From contig NZ_ASRY01000084.1 of NCBI RefSeq assembly GCF_000520815.1, positions 1 to 64,000 on the forward strand: a stretch of DNA of 64,000 nt. The letters are read 5' to 3'. The number at the start of each line of letters is the position of its first letter. The stretch's first letter is position 1. A program made the position numbers and the translations under genes. Shown one piece after another: positions 46,828-55,528 of this stretch. The stretch comes from Paenibacillus maysiensis. GTDB lineage: Bacteria; Bacillota; Bacilli; Paenibacillales; Paenibacillaceae. The notes under the pieces are model-generated. The model had not been told where the DNA came from and made no database searches. It worked only from the letters and a program-made list of their open reading frames with translations.

Positions 46828-47757
46828 TTACAATTCACCGTGATCATAAGCTTCTTGTATCATTTCACGAATGGTTTTGCGCTTTTCGCCAGTCAATTTT
46901 TCTACATCATCGCTGAGCACTGCCATCAGACCTTCACGAAGAGCGCGTCCGCCAGTCACCATATCATCACTGCACCAAGGAATCGGTGAATTTTTCATTC
47001 CTTGATCTGTGTTTCTCGGTACGCCGAGACTATCCCACAGTGCATACATTTCATCATCCGTCTTATTTACAAAACGAAGCGGTCTACCTGTGATCTCAGT
47101 AGTGATGCGCACAATATCATCGGCTGAAAGCAGTTCAGGTCCTGTAACATCATAGGTCGTATTATCTTCACCCTTGCCGAGTAGTAGTGCAACAGCCGTT
47201 TTGGCACAATCCTCACGGGAAATAAACGCGCATTTTCCTTCTCCATAATTGAAAATCCATTCACCCTTATTCAGGGCATCCGGCAATCCGTAGCGAAGCA
47301 ACGATTCAAAATATTGACTGTCACGCATAAAATTCCATTTCAAGCCGGATTGTTGAACATATTTTTCGGTAATACGATGGTCTACGGTAACCAGAGCTGG
47401 GTTTTCATCATCCCCTGCACCCAAAAAGGACGTGTACACGATTTTCTTCACGCCCGCCGCTACTGCGCCATCTACCGCATTTTTGTGCATTTGTACCCGT
47501 TTCTCTCCAATAATCGGCATCGAAACCAGGAAAAACTGCTCCCCGCCTTCAAAAGCGTCTTTAATAGATTCCACGCTATTAAAGTCTGCTTTTCTGACAT
47601 CCACACCTAATTTTCTATATTGTTCCAAATTCTCCGGACTAGGGCTTGTGAAAATGAGACTTTCAGGTGCTACCGTTTTGAGAATCCCTTTAGCCACGCT
47701 GCTTCCGAATTGTCCATCTACACCTGTAATAATAGTTTTTCCCTGTACATTCGCCAT
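46828..47757 (-). CDS. NmrA-like NAD(P)-binding oxidoreductase
   Basis: A 309-residue atypical short-chain dehydrogenase. The nucleotide site is TIITGVDGQFGSSVAKGILK (a variant of GxxGxxG), and the mid-region is IVYTSFLGAGDDENP. NmrA/quinone-oxidoreductase-2-type proteins bind NAD(P)(H) and act on quinones or sense redox. ATG at 47757 has GGAG 9 bases upstream. It lies downstream of a LysR gene with a terminator between them. Confidence 0.85.
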   Translation of the reverse strand: MANVQGKTIITGVDGQFGSSVAKGILKTVAPESLIFTSPSPENLEQYRKLGVDVRKADFNSVESIKDAFEGGEQFFLVSMPIIGEKRVQMHKNAVDGAVAAGVKKIVYTSFLGAGDDENPALVTVDHRITEKYVQQSGLKWNFMRDSQYFESLLRYGLPDALNKGEWIFNYGEGKCAFISREDCAKTAVALLLGKGEDNTTYDVTGPELLSADDIVRITTEITGRPLRFVNKTDDEMYALWDSLGVPRNTDQGMKNSPIPWCSDDMVTGGRALREGLMAVLSDDVEKLTGEKRKTIREMIQEAYDHGEL

Positions 47758-47873
47758 GTCCAACAGCTCCTTTGTTTTGTTCTCAGTCTATTAGTAATTA
47801 TTTTCACAAATCTAGTCTCGACTTGTCATCTTGATTTTAAATTAAAGCTCCACCTAGGCATAACATAAAATAA

Positions 47874-47906
47874 TTATGCCTCATAAGTTAAACTTATGAG
47901 GCGTCA
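47874..47906 (-). terminator. Terminator after the LysR gene
   Basis: GCCTCATAAGTT and AACTTATGAGGC form a perfect 12-bp stem with almost no loop, followed by ATAATTATTTTATG on the minus strand. Confidence 0.75.
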
Positions 47907-47922
47907 CGTATCTGCCAATCTG

Positions 47923-48813
47923 CTATACAATGGTCTCTTTCACATACGATAGGAAGCTTTCCGTTAACGTGTTCAGAGATTTGGACGGATATCCCACCAC
48001 GATTTGAAAATGATGCGGGGAGTTCGTAATGGATAGATACGAGATTCTGTCATCCTGGGTAACTTGAGGCACGTTGGGGAAAAAGGCAACTCCTCTATGC
48101 AATTCTACCAGTAAAATCAGCGTTTCCAGCGTAGAAACCTTCTCAATAATACAAGGCTCATAGCCGTCAGCACGGCAATTTTCAATCATCCCTTTCAAAG
48201 CCAGAGAGGAAGGTTCTTCACTCAGAAAAATAATTTTTTCATGCTGAAGCTCTTTGGAATCAATCGTTTTCTGATTCACTTTTGGATGCTTTTTCCCCAC
48301 GCCCAAGAGCATGCTGCCTTTAAATATCGGATACTGTTTGATTTTTTTGTTATTCTCATCAAAGGCGTAATCCGTAGCGAATGCAACATCACAGGTTCCA
48401 TTACCCAAGGCACTCAACAGGTCGTCAATATTTTTCTTGATAAATGTAATTTCGACCTCCGGGTGCAATTCTTGAAATTTTACAACAATATCCGAAATGA
48501 GCTGAATTTCAAAAAAACTGGAATATCCTACTGTAAGGATGCGATTTTGATTTTTATAGGTATGCTGCGCTTTTTGAATGGCATTTTGATATTGGCTCAA
48601 CATCGTTTTGACGTCTTTATAAAAAACTTGTCCGGCTTCGGTCAGTTGAATGGGATTTATGGTACGATCAAACAGCTTTATATTAAGTTCTTTCTCCAAA
48701 GAAGCGATCTGCTGACTGATTGCGGTTTGAGATATATAATGTTTTTTGGCCGCTTGGGTAAAGCTTGAAAGCTCAGCAACGGACACAAAATAATTTAACT
48801 TTGTAAGACTCAT
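47923..48813 (-). CDS. LysR-family transcriptional regulator
   Basis: A 296-residue regulator. The N-terminal winged helix-turn-helix reads FTQAAKKHYISQTAISQQIA, then SLEKELNIKLFDRT. A periplasmic-binding-like effector domain follows (RILTVGYSSFFEIQLISDIV). It is upstream of, and in the same orientation as, the NmrA-like gene, which it may control. Effector unknown. Confidence 0.9.
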   Translation of the reverse strand: MSLTKLNYFVSVAELSSFTQAAKKHYISQTAISQQIASLEKELNIKLFDRTINPIQLTEAGQVFYKDVKTMLSQYQNAIQKAQHTYKNQNRILTVGYSSFFEIQLISDIVVKFQELHPEVEITFIKKNIDDLLSALGNGTCDVAFATDYAFDENNKKIKQYPIFKGSMLLGVGKKHPKVNQKTIDSKELQHEKIIFLSEEPSSLALKGMIENCRADGYEPCIIEKVSTLETLILLVELHRGVAFFPNVPQVTQDDRISYLSITNSPHHFQIVVGYPSKSLNTLTESFLSYVKETIV

Positions 48814-48892
48814 AGGTTCCTCCTGTAAAAGGCAACAAAATGCATCAAGATTTGAAATTCATAATTTATGTATTCATTATACCTGATCTCAC

Positions 48893-49003
48893 TTAATCCT
48901 CTATTACAGGTTCTTTACGAATCGGGCGTTGTACTGTACCCTTGCGCGAATGTAAAACATTGACTTGTCCATTCTTTTGCTTTACTTTTAAAGTATTACT
49001 CAT
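48893..49003 (-). CDS. Small basic ORF, 36 residues
   Basis: The translation is MSNTLKVKQKNGQVNVLHSR, then KGTVQRPIRKEPVIED. Composition is basic and protein-like; GGGAAAT lies a short distance before the ATG. No family recognised. It starts immediately downstream of the beta/gamma-crystallin gene's terminator. Confidence 0.35.
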   Translation of the reverse strand: MSNTLKVKQKNGQVNVLHSRKGTVQRPIRKEPVIED

Positions 49004-49017
49004 ATTTCCCAGTTTAA

Positions 49018-49072
49018 TTATACAAAGACTGCTCCAGAAGCCCCAAACTTGCAAGCTTCTGAAACAGTCTTG
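49018..49072 (-). terminator. Terminator after the crystallin-like gene
   Basis: On the minus strand AGACTG-TTCAGAAGC pairs with GCTTCTGGAGCAGTCT across a GC-poor loop and is followed by TTGTATAATT. Imperfect but long stem. Confidence 0.6.
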
Positions 49073-49102
49073 TAGAAGGTGCACTCATAAAAGTAGGGGA
49101 CG

Positions 49103-49474
49103 TTAGATGATTCGATAGCCAGATGGAAGTCTACCGCTACTGCGGATATTACGGATTTGCTGCAACGTCAAACGTTGATTGGTAGAGATAATAGATTCCA
49201 CATCATTCCCGCGAATCAGATCATCCAGGTCGGCGATGCGACGATTGCCTCTATACACACGGAAATTACCTCTAAACCGCGTGCCGGTAAAGAGAACAAG
49301 TGTAGCATCGCTGCTTGTAGAAAAGAAACGCAGGCTTTCGATGCCGTCAAGAATGTTATCAGTGTTGCGAATACCTAGGTTTCCTCTGAATACTCTGCTG
49401 GAACCCCGAAAGTTTTCTTCGTTGTAGACTGTCAGACGGGGATACGTTTGAGATACATATGCTTTGTCAGTCAT
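49103..49474 (-). CDS. Beta/gamma-crystallin-like protein
   Basis: A 123-residue soluble protein with two Greek-key-like repeats. The first is RLTVYNEENFRGSSRVFRGN, the second ATLVLFTGTRFRGNFRVYRG. The Y/F-x-x-x-x-F-x-G pattern is the mark of beta/gamma-crystallins, and the S-x-x-S-type calcium site is only partly kept (SLRF, SIIS). No signal peptide. A strong AAGGAGGAG precedes the ATG. Possibly a spore or stress structural protein; role unknown. Confidence 0.75.
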   Translation of the reverse strand: MTDKAYVSQTYPRLTVYNEENFRGSSRVFRGNLGIRNTDNILDGIESLRFFSTSSDATLVLFTGTRFRGNFRVYRGNRRIADLDDLIRGNDVESIISTNQRLTLQQIRNIRSSGRLPSGYRII

Positions 49475-49660
49475 ATTGTAACTCCTCCTTTCTATTCTAG
49501 CTTATTATGCTTCCCCATCCGATTGGCGCGGGCCTCGCAGCACCCATTTAAAAATGGTTGTGTGATTGAGTAGAGTAGACGCAGACTTGAAAAAGGAACA
49601 TATGTTCTGTATAATCTAGCTTAGCAATTTGGAAAATCCTGAACTAACGGAGATGCGGAC

Positions 49661-49840
49661 ATGGACGATAAATTTATTGAGGAACTACGGGAAATTAGCA
49701 GAAACGACAAGCGAAGATCCGAATTTCTTATTAAGGGTATGAAGGAAACACTTCAGGAAAGAAAAGAAAAAAACTTTATCGAAAAATGGATTTGGCGACA
49801 AAAAAATAAGAAGCTTATAGCGCGGAAGTTTAAATCCTAG
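49661..49840 (+). CDS. Small charged protein, 59 residues
   Basis: The translation is MDDKFIEELREISRNDKRRS, EFLIKGMKETLQERKEKNFI, EKWIWRQKNKKLIARKFKS. Almost entirely charged helix with a clear ATG and GGAG about 9 bases upstream. No family recognised. It lies 73 bp before the GNAT gene on the same strand. Confidence 0.5.
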   Translation: MDDKFIEELREISRNDKRRSEFLIKGMKETLQERKEKNFIEKWIWRQKNKKLIARKFKS

Positions 49841-49913
49841 TAGATATAAAAACTGAATCTGCATAGATTTCTACTTTTGTTTAGGTCATAACTCATTTTT
49901 AGGAGGCAGAGTC

Positions 49914-50615
49914 ATGATTGAGCTACTAGTCCCAAACGACGATATATTAAATCAAAATCAATTTTTGGCTGATGAAGTTCGATACAATTTGATCCATCGA
50001 ATTTGTGAGTCAGAAGGGTCGACATGCCTCAAAACGTGTTATTTAAAAGGAACCACCCTATCAGGTGTATGTGGTGATGCCGAAACAGTCGAGAAGTTCG
50101 CAAATGCTTACGCACAACGTCACGCTGCTCAGGTACATACCCACATGGTCATGGAATCTTATTTCTGCCCTAAATCCAAAAAGCCCTCCGGCGTTGAGGG
50201 AATTATCCGACAATCCATCCCAAAGGACGTACAGTTAGTTGCCCAGTTTCTAGCTGGTTTTTCAGAAGAGGCTTTAGGCAGTTCTGTTGACCCGGTTAGT
50301 CAAATATCCGTTGCAGAGAAGACCATCGGGACAGGAAATATGTATCTTTGGATTGTAAATAACATGCCTGTATCTATGGCTAATATTGCTCACCGCTCGC
50401 CGAGACATGCTCGCATTAATGCTGTGTATACTCCACCAAATTTGCGAAAGAAAGGTTTTGCCAGCGCAATGGTATCCGAGCTATGTTCCATTTTGAAAAA
50501 TAAGCATTTAGTACCCATGCTATATGCAGATTTAAAAAATTCGGTTTCCAATCAAGTTTATAAAAATATTGGTTTTACGGAAGGCGGCAAAATCACTGAT
50601 ATTGCGTTTGAATAG
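49914..50615 (+). CDS. GNAT-family N-acetyltransferase
   Basis: A 233-residue protein. The acetyl-CoA-binding region lies in the C-terminal half: ARINAVYTPPNLRKKGFASA, then MVSELCSILKNKHLVPMLYA (motif A, R-x-x-G-F/Y-A). SNQVYKNIGFTEGG (motif B) follows. The N-terminal half is a divergent GNAT-like lobe, as in FR47-type members. TAGGAGG precedes the ATG. Acceptor unknown. Confidence 0.88.
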   Translation: MIELLVPNDDILNQNQFLADEVRYNLIHRICESEGSTCLKTCYLKGTTLSGVCGDAETVEKFANAYAQRHAAQVHTHMVMESYFCPKSKKPSGVEGIIRQSIPKDVQLVAQFLAGFSEEALGSSVDPVSQISVAEKTIGTGNMYLWIVNNMPVSMANIAHRSPRHARINAVYTPPNLRKKGFASAMVSELCSILKNKHLVPMLYADLKNSVSNQVYKNIGFTEGGKITDIAFE

Positions 50616-50711
50616 TCGTCCTACTACAGGAGGAATTACTGCTCGTTTAAATTAAAGAAGGCCCGCAATGTCACCTCCATCGCTGGGCCCCCTCTTCACT
50701 TATCTATAAAC

Positions 50712-51884
50712 CTACTCCGTAACACCCACTTGTGTTTGAACTGAGGATCTTCGTGTAAGTAAATACGTAGCCACAATAGCTATACCGACCCCTGCTGCTC
50801 CAAACCAGGTGATGGAAGACAGCGAAACCTGACCAACAACTACACCGCCAATTCCGGCTCCGGCTGCCATAGCAAGCTGCATTGTAGACTGATTGAGACT
50901 CAGCATCACACCGGAAGATTCAGGCACAAGTGTGACCAGATTATATTGTTGAGTAGGTCCAGTTGTCCAGGCTGCGAACGACCAAAGGATCAATAAAGCA
51001 AATACTGCGATCAGGGAATGAGCGGCAAAAGGAAGTAAGAGTAAGGAAATACCGTGCAACACCATACCCCCTAATAATGTAAAGGATATACCCTTTTTAT
51101 CCGCACTGTACCCACCAATTTTTGACCCGATTAGACTGGCAATTCCGAAGGCGAGCAATACTGAGCTTAGCATATCCTCTCCTACACCTGATACATTCAG
51201 CAAATACGGTGAGATGTAAGTATACGCGAGTGAATAACCTCCTAGCCAAAAGAAGGTAATGCCTAATCCCAAAGCAACTTCAGGCTTTTTCAGAAGAGCA
51301 AACTGTTGTAGTAAGGGGACAGGTCGATCTCCTTTCAAGCGGGGAATCGTCATAGCAATAACAATTAGGGCAATAATTCCTGTCAAAGCGATACCGAGAA
51401 ATACGGTTTTCCAGCCATATGCAGAAGATATCATTCTCCCAAGCGGCACCCCAATAATCAGCGAGGCTGTAAAACCCATAGTAACCGTAGCAATAGAACT
51501 GGCCTGCTTGCCGGCTGGGGCAATTTTCGCAGCAATGCTCAGTGCTGTAACCACGACCATCCCCGCCCCGAGGGCCATAAGAATACGTGCGGCGATAAAC
51601 ATTCCAAAACCTGGCAGAACATAGGAGAGGACATTGGCTACTGCAAATAATCCGAGGGAACTCAAGAGCAGCTTGCGTCTGTCCCATTTAGCGGTTACTG
51701 CCATCAGAATCGGCGTGCCTATCGCGTAAGCAAGAGAAAAGACTGTAATCAGCTGGCCCGCTGCGGACACCGTAATCCCCATGGTTGTCGCAATCTGATC
51801 CAAAATGCCTGAGATAATGTATTCGGATGTGCCTACCAAAAAACTAACAATGGCCAAAATATACACTTTCCACGTACTCTGCAT
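50712..51884 (-). CDS. MFS efflux transporter (DHA1, AraJ/YdhP type)
   Basis: A 390-residue, 12-helix major facilitator. The motif-A region reads GTPILMAVTAKWDRRKLLLS and motif C-like GFTASLIIGVPLGRMISSAY. Family members export drugs or sugars such as arabinose or purine analogues. It lies just downstream of an ArsR-type repressor on the same strand, with half operators in the gap, so expression is probably induced by the repressor's ligand. Confidence 0.87.
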   Translation of the reverse strand: MQSTWKVYILAIVSFLVGTSEYIISGILDQIATTMGITVSAAGQLITVFSLAYAIGTPILMAVTAKWDRRKLLLSSLGLFAVANVLSYVLPGFGMFIAARILMALGAGMVVVTALSIAAKIAPAGKQASSIATVTMGFTASLIIGVPLGRMISSAYGWKTVFLGIALTGIIALIVIAMTIPRLKGDRPVPLLQQFALLKKPEVALGLGITFFWLGGYSLAYTYISPYLLNVSGVGEDMLSSVLLAFGIASLIGSKIGGYSADKKGISFTLLGGMVLHGISLLLLPFAAHSLIAVFALLILWSFAAWTTGPTQQYNLVTLVPESSGVMLSLNQSTMQLAMAAGAGIGGVVVGQVSLSSITWFGAAGVGIAIVATYLLTRRSSVQTQVGVTE

Positions 51885-51955
51885 TTTTAAATAACGCCTC
51901 TTTTCTTTTAGTATTTTTATATTTTTACAAATATCGAAATTAAGACTAAAAAAAT

Positions 51956-52234
51956 TTATGTCATCAGGAACGGGGCATATTTCTTCGCTGCTTCCACATC
52001 CAAGCTGTAATAAATAAACGTCCCCTCTTTACGGTACGTCAGTAGCCCAGACTCTGCCATTTGCTTCAGGTGATGCGATAGCGTTGAAATAGCTACACTG
52101 TTCAGCTTCTCCCCCAGCACGGAGCAGCATTGGTGGCTTTCCTCTTTTAACAAAAGTGCTATTTTGAGACGAGTCGGTTCTCCAAGTGCTTTATATATTT
52201 TTACAGCTTGCTGCATCTCCGTCGTATCTTTCAC
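51956..52234 (-). CDS. ArsR-family repressor
   Basis: A 92-residue winged-helix dimer. It reads IYKALGEPTRLKIALLLKEE, then SHQCCSVLGEKLNSVAISTL, SHHLKQMAESGLLTYRKEG. A Cys pair (QCC) precedes the recognition helix but not as the classical ELCVCDL metal site, so a non-metal effector is possible. It probably represses itself and the MFS gene downstream through the TCGAAAT operator. Confidence 0.9.
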   Translation of the reverse strand: MKDTTEMQQAVKIYKALGEPTRLKIALLLKEESHQCCSVLGEKLNSVAISTLSHHLKQMAESGLLTYRKEGTFIYYSLDVEAAKKYAPFLMT

Positions 52235-52264
52235 CCTGTTCGGCTCCCTTCTGTTCCAGTCTTA

Positions 52265-52284
52265 ATTTCGATGTTTGTCGAAAT
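52265..52284. promoter_or_regulatory. ArsR-type operator
   Basis: ATTTCGA-TGTTTG-TCGAAAT is a perfect 7-bp inverted repeat 31 bp upstream of the ArsR start. A related half-site, ATCGAAATTAAGAC, lies in the MFS/ArsR gap near 51933-51946. Confidence 0.65.
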
Positions 52285-52456
52285 AAAGTTATCACAAACA
52301 TTTGTAAAAGTAAACCCGTTTATTATAAAGGTACAGCTTTTTTACACTCTGTGGTGTGAATGATGGTCTTTCTCATCCTATAAATAATCCCCCATCCATA
52401 AAGGATGGAGGGAAAAATGATCTGAGTAGAGAGGGGGAATCATGGAAGCCATGGCG

Positions 52457-52816
52457 TTAATTCGGACTTGCCGTGGGTCTGACAATAATTTCATTAACAT
52501 CTACATCCGCTGGCTGCTCCATGGCATACAGAATGGAGCGGGCAATGGCATCAGGCGAAATCGAAATACGACGGTACTCTTTCATTCCCTTCCGGGCCTC
52601 TTCATCAGAAATACTGTCGGCAAGCTCGGATTCGGTTACTCCCGGTGATATCAGCGTCACACGAATATCTCCACCCACCTCCAAACGCAATCCTTCAGAA
52701 ATCGCCCGAACCGCATACTTCGTAGCGCAATACACCGCTGCAGTCGGGGTTACACTATACGCGCCAATAGAGGCGATATTGATAAACTGACCAAATCCTT
52801 GCTTTTTCATAATCGG
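52457..52816 (-). pseudogene. C-terminal half of a short-chain dehydrogenase
   Basis: The frame reads SPIMKKQGFGQFINIASIGA, then YSVTPTAAVYCATKYAVRAI, SEGLRLEVGGDIRVTLISPG. It keeps the catalytic Ser and YxxxK (YCATK), but the N-terminal Rossmann half with TGxxxGIG is gone. Upstream of about 52816 the sequence belongs to a different gene on the other strand. Not a functional SDR. The remaining part up to the TAA is intact. Confidence 0.8.
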
Positions 52817-53229
52817 AGATACTGTATAGGATTTTACAGGGTAATCAGGGGGAATCCTTAAAACAACTGGTCATGACCGGCAGCCATTCAAACCGGATTG
52901 CAGAAGTCATAAAGCGGATTAAGCAGGATTATGATAAGCCGTTACGTATTGAGGAATTGTCCAAACTAGCGAATATGAGTCCTTCGTCACTACATCGTCA
53001 TTTTAAAGAGGTTACGGCTATGAGCTCAATGCAATATCAAAAACAATTACGTCTACAAGAGTCCCGCCGCCTGTTGTTATCCGAATCAGCGGATGCGGCA
53101 AATGTCGGTTTTCAGGTAGGTTACGAGAGTCCCTCACAATTCAGCCGCGAATACGCCCGCTTGTTCGGCCTGCCTCCCATTAGTGATATCAAGCGCTTGC
53201 GCATGGATCAAGATCACCCGACTATTTGA
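52813..53229 (+). pseudogene. C-terminal half of an AraC regulator
   Basis: Open from SEILYRILQGNQGESLKQLV through MTGSHSNRIAEVIKRIKQDY. The complete AraC DNA-binding domain follows (RIEELSKLANMSPSSLHRHF and DAANVGFQVGYESPSQFSRE). The N-terminal AraC_N sensing domain is missing, and a stop directly precedes the fragment at 52810-52812. An internal ATG at 52873 could yield a DNA-binding-domain-only protein of 118 residues, but no ribosome site is evident. Confidence 0.75.
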
Positions 53230-53301
53230 ACCAGTTGTTAGATGAACTACTGATCCTACTTAACTCTTATCCCAATCATAATGGCAGAATGTAAAAACAG
53301 C

Positions 53302-53336
53302 ACAAAAAAGCTGCTTCTCAGGTAAGAGAAGTAGCT
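53302..53336 (-). terminator. Terminator after the lipoprotein gene
   Basis: AGCTACTTCTCTTACCTGAG and its partner AAGCAGCT form a stem followed by TTTTTTGTG on the minus strand. A weaker T-run exists on the plus side. Confidence 0.75.
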
Positions 53337-53381
53337 GTCATTTTATATACTTCTATGCACGTGGTCATCACTCATTCAGCG

Positions 53382-54029
53382 TCAATACGGATTATCCAGC
53401 TTGACGAACAAGGCTCGAATGACATCCTTCTCTGCCGTAGTAAGCTTTTGTCCTGCCTGCCATTGTTGAATCTCTTTCTTGACTTCCTTTAGTTCTCTAT
53501 AGCTGAGAGCATACCCGATGCTTCCTATACCTTGTGTGCGGTTGGTTTTGTCCATATTTGCCAATGCTCGAGTCATCGCAGTTCTGTCTCTTGTAAACAA
53601 ATCTCCCATAAGACCAGCATAGCTTTCGCTTAAAGCTCCATCCAATCCTTCAGAAGCTCGGATCACATTTGGAAAACTTTCCGATGGAATAAAAGCGCGC
53701 TGCCTATACAGATATTCGATGATTTCCAGGCTTAGATGTTCACTGATTTTGTTCAGCTTCCCCCATTGGATACCTGCCAAATGGTCCGTAATGTGATGTA
53801 CTTTCGCTTCATCACTGAGGGAGGAATCCTTATAAAAGGACAGCACCAGCTCCTCTTTGCTTTGCCGGGTATGCTGCGTATTGGCTGCACTTGGCTTGGG
53901 CTTCCCGGCACTTGCTCCAGGCGGCGCAGCGTCAGTATGCTTTTCCACCGGATTGGTTGTACACCCTACGGTTACAGCCAGCAATAGTGCAGTACAAGCT
54001 ACAGAAACGAACACGCTACCTTTTGACAT
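53382..54029 (-). CDS. Hypothetical lipoprotein
   Basis: A 215-residue exported lipoprotein: MSKGSVFVSVACTALLLAVT with lipobox VTVGC, a Pro/Ala/Ser-rich linker, then a helical domain (SLSDEAKVHHITDHLAGIQW onwards). Family not recognised. ATG at 54029 chosen, with GGAGAG 8 bases upstream and a signal peptide starting there. Monocistronic. Confidence 0.75.
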   Translation of the reverse strand: MSKGSVFVSVACTALLLAVTVGCTTNPVEKHTDAAPPGASAGKPKPSAANTQHTRQSKEELVLSFYKDSSLSDEAKVHHITDHLAGIQWGKLNKISEHLSLEIIEYLYRQRAFIPSESFPNVIRASEGLDGALSESYAGLMGDLFTRDRTAMTRALANMDKTNRTQGIGSIGYALSYRELKEVKKEIQQWQAGQKLTTAEKDVIRALFVKLDNPY

Positions 54030-54151
54030 GAATTCACTCTCCTGTCCGAACAAACAATGGTAGTTATGATTGCCCAAAATCCACCCATAGCCTACTACGC
54101 CTGCGACCGTTCATCCATCGTTATAACGATAGGAAGATTCCATCTAGACTT

Positions 54152-55189
54152 CTACGCGTCACGTCCAACCGTAGGCTTACGGATCACGGAGACGCTCGAT
54201 TCCCTCACGATCAGACGAGGCTCAAATTGCACACGCTCATAATCCCCAGGTGTCTGTTCCTGAATCCGCTTGAGCAGCAGTTCCGCAGCCAACCGAGCCA
54301 CCTCTTCCCCCATTATAGAAACTGAGCTAATCTGAGGGGTCGTTACCGTAGCCCACAGATTGTTATCAATACCGACTACAGCAACCTCATCCGGCACTTT
54401 TACGCCCAAATCCTTAAATCGATTGACGATCCCTATTGCCACCATATCGTTAACCGCATAAATAGCATCCGGCATATGTTTCAAGCTGTAAAAGTAATCG
54501 GCTGCACGCAGCCCGGTCTCAAAGGAGAAATCATCGCCAAAATAAACGAGTGAAGGGTCCACATGCTGGAGAGACTGCTCATAAGCGAAGTATCTCTCCT
54601 CGATTTTGTCCTTCGCAGCGCCTGCATAAGCAATTCTTGTTCTCCCGATTTTAAGCAAATGCTCCATCACGAGTCTTCCCTCTTGTCGGGCCAGACTGAC
54701 GATATCCGCTTTAACATCTTCGCCCAGCTTCTTGCCATAGTTAATAATGGACACGGGAACGCTGGCTTTGTTAATCAGATCTACCAACATTTTGGGATAC
54801 GCCAGCGGCATAATGATGAGCCCGTCTACATGCAGCTTCTTAACTTCACGAACCGTTTCAAGCTCCATTCTGGCATTCCCGGCGGTATTGATTTGCACGA
54901 CACGGTAACCATGCTGCTTGGCGGCCTGCTCTACGGACCAAGCGATCTCGGGAATAATCGCGTTACGGATATCCGGTACGGCCAGCGCAATTTGGTGTGT
55001 CTGACGTACCTTTAGACTCTGCGCCGAGGTGTTGGGTGAAAACCCCATCTCTTCAATCACTTGCAAAATTAAGGCTTTCGTCCTTGGGCTGATGCCCTCA
55101 CTATCATTAATAGCTCTGGAGACAGTCGCAATACCGACCCCCGCCCGCTTGGCTACATCCTCTATAGTCACTTTTTTCTGATCTGTCAC
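54152..55189 (-). CDS. LacI-family transcriptional repressor
   Basis: A 345-residue regulator with the classical N-terminal helix-turn-helix (VTIEDVAKRAGVGIATVSRA) and hinge helix (NTSAQSLKVRQT). A periplasmic-binding-like sugar domain follows, with DAIYAVNDMVAIGIV and VAVVGIDNN. GTG at 55189 follows AAAGGA by 8 bases. It faces the bdhA promoter, where the palindrome GGAAACGTTTCC is a likely binding site. Confidence 0.92.
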   Translation of the reverse strand: MTDQKKVTIEDVAKRAGVGIATVSRAINDSEGISPRTKALILQVIEEMGFSPNTSAQSLKVRQTHQIALAVPDIRNAIIPEIAWSVEQAAKQHGYRVVQINTAGNARMELETVREVKKLHVDGLIIMPLAYPKMLVDLINKASVPVSIINYGKKLGEDVKADIVSLARQEGRLVMEHLLKIGRTRIAYAGAAKDKIEERYFAYEQSLQHVDPSLVYFGDDFSFETGLRAADYFYSLKHMPDAIYAVNDMVAIGIVNRFKDLGVKVPDEVAVVGIDNNLWATVTTPQISSVSIMGEEVARLAAELLLKRIQEQTPGDYERVQFEPRLIVRESSVSVIRKPTVGRDA

Positions 55190-55423
55190 GCCCAAAATCC
55201 TTTCAAGAACGGAATCGTTTTCTGACTTTCCACAATAAAGTCTCAATATTAATATTATACCACAGAATGAGTGTCTAAAAATTGAAGTCGTTTTCTTCTT
55301 GTCTCTGCTTCACCTAAAAAATTCGCAAAATCTCTTTGTATAAAGTAACGAGCCAAATATAGCACCGTAGTCACAAGTGATTATATTCACAAAAAAATCA
55401 AGTGCTTTTTGTATGAAATTGGT

Positions 55424-55470
55424 TTGACAATGTGTAAAAATTGTGACATATTAATTTCGGAAACGTTTCC
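55424..55470 (+). promoter_or_regulatory. bdhA promoter and LacI-type operator
   Basis: A consensus -35 TTGACA (55424-55429), 17-bp spacer and CATATT -10 (55447-55452) precede the perfect palindrome GGAAACGTTTCC (55459-55470). The palindrome lies just downstream of the -10, so a bound LacI-family repressor, or CcpA since it also resembles a cre, would block initiation. Confidence 0.75.
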
Positions 55471-55528
55471 TAATTCATTTGGTTTTATAACAATACATGA
55501 TCATATATTCGTCAAGGAGATGACAGAC

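Noticed and set aside
50640-50700. GGCCC/GGGCC inverted repeat after the GNAT gene as a terminator
   Set aside because: Short stem, long loop and only a weak T-run on the minus strand; left unannotated.
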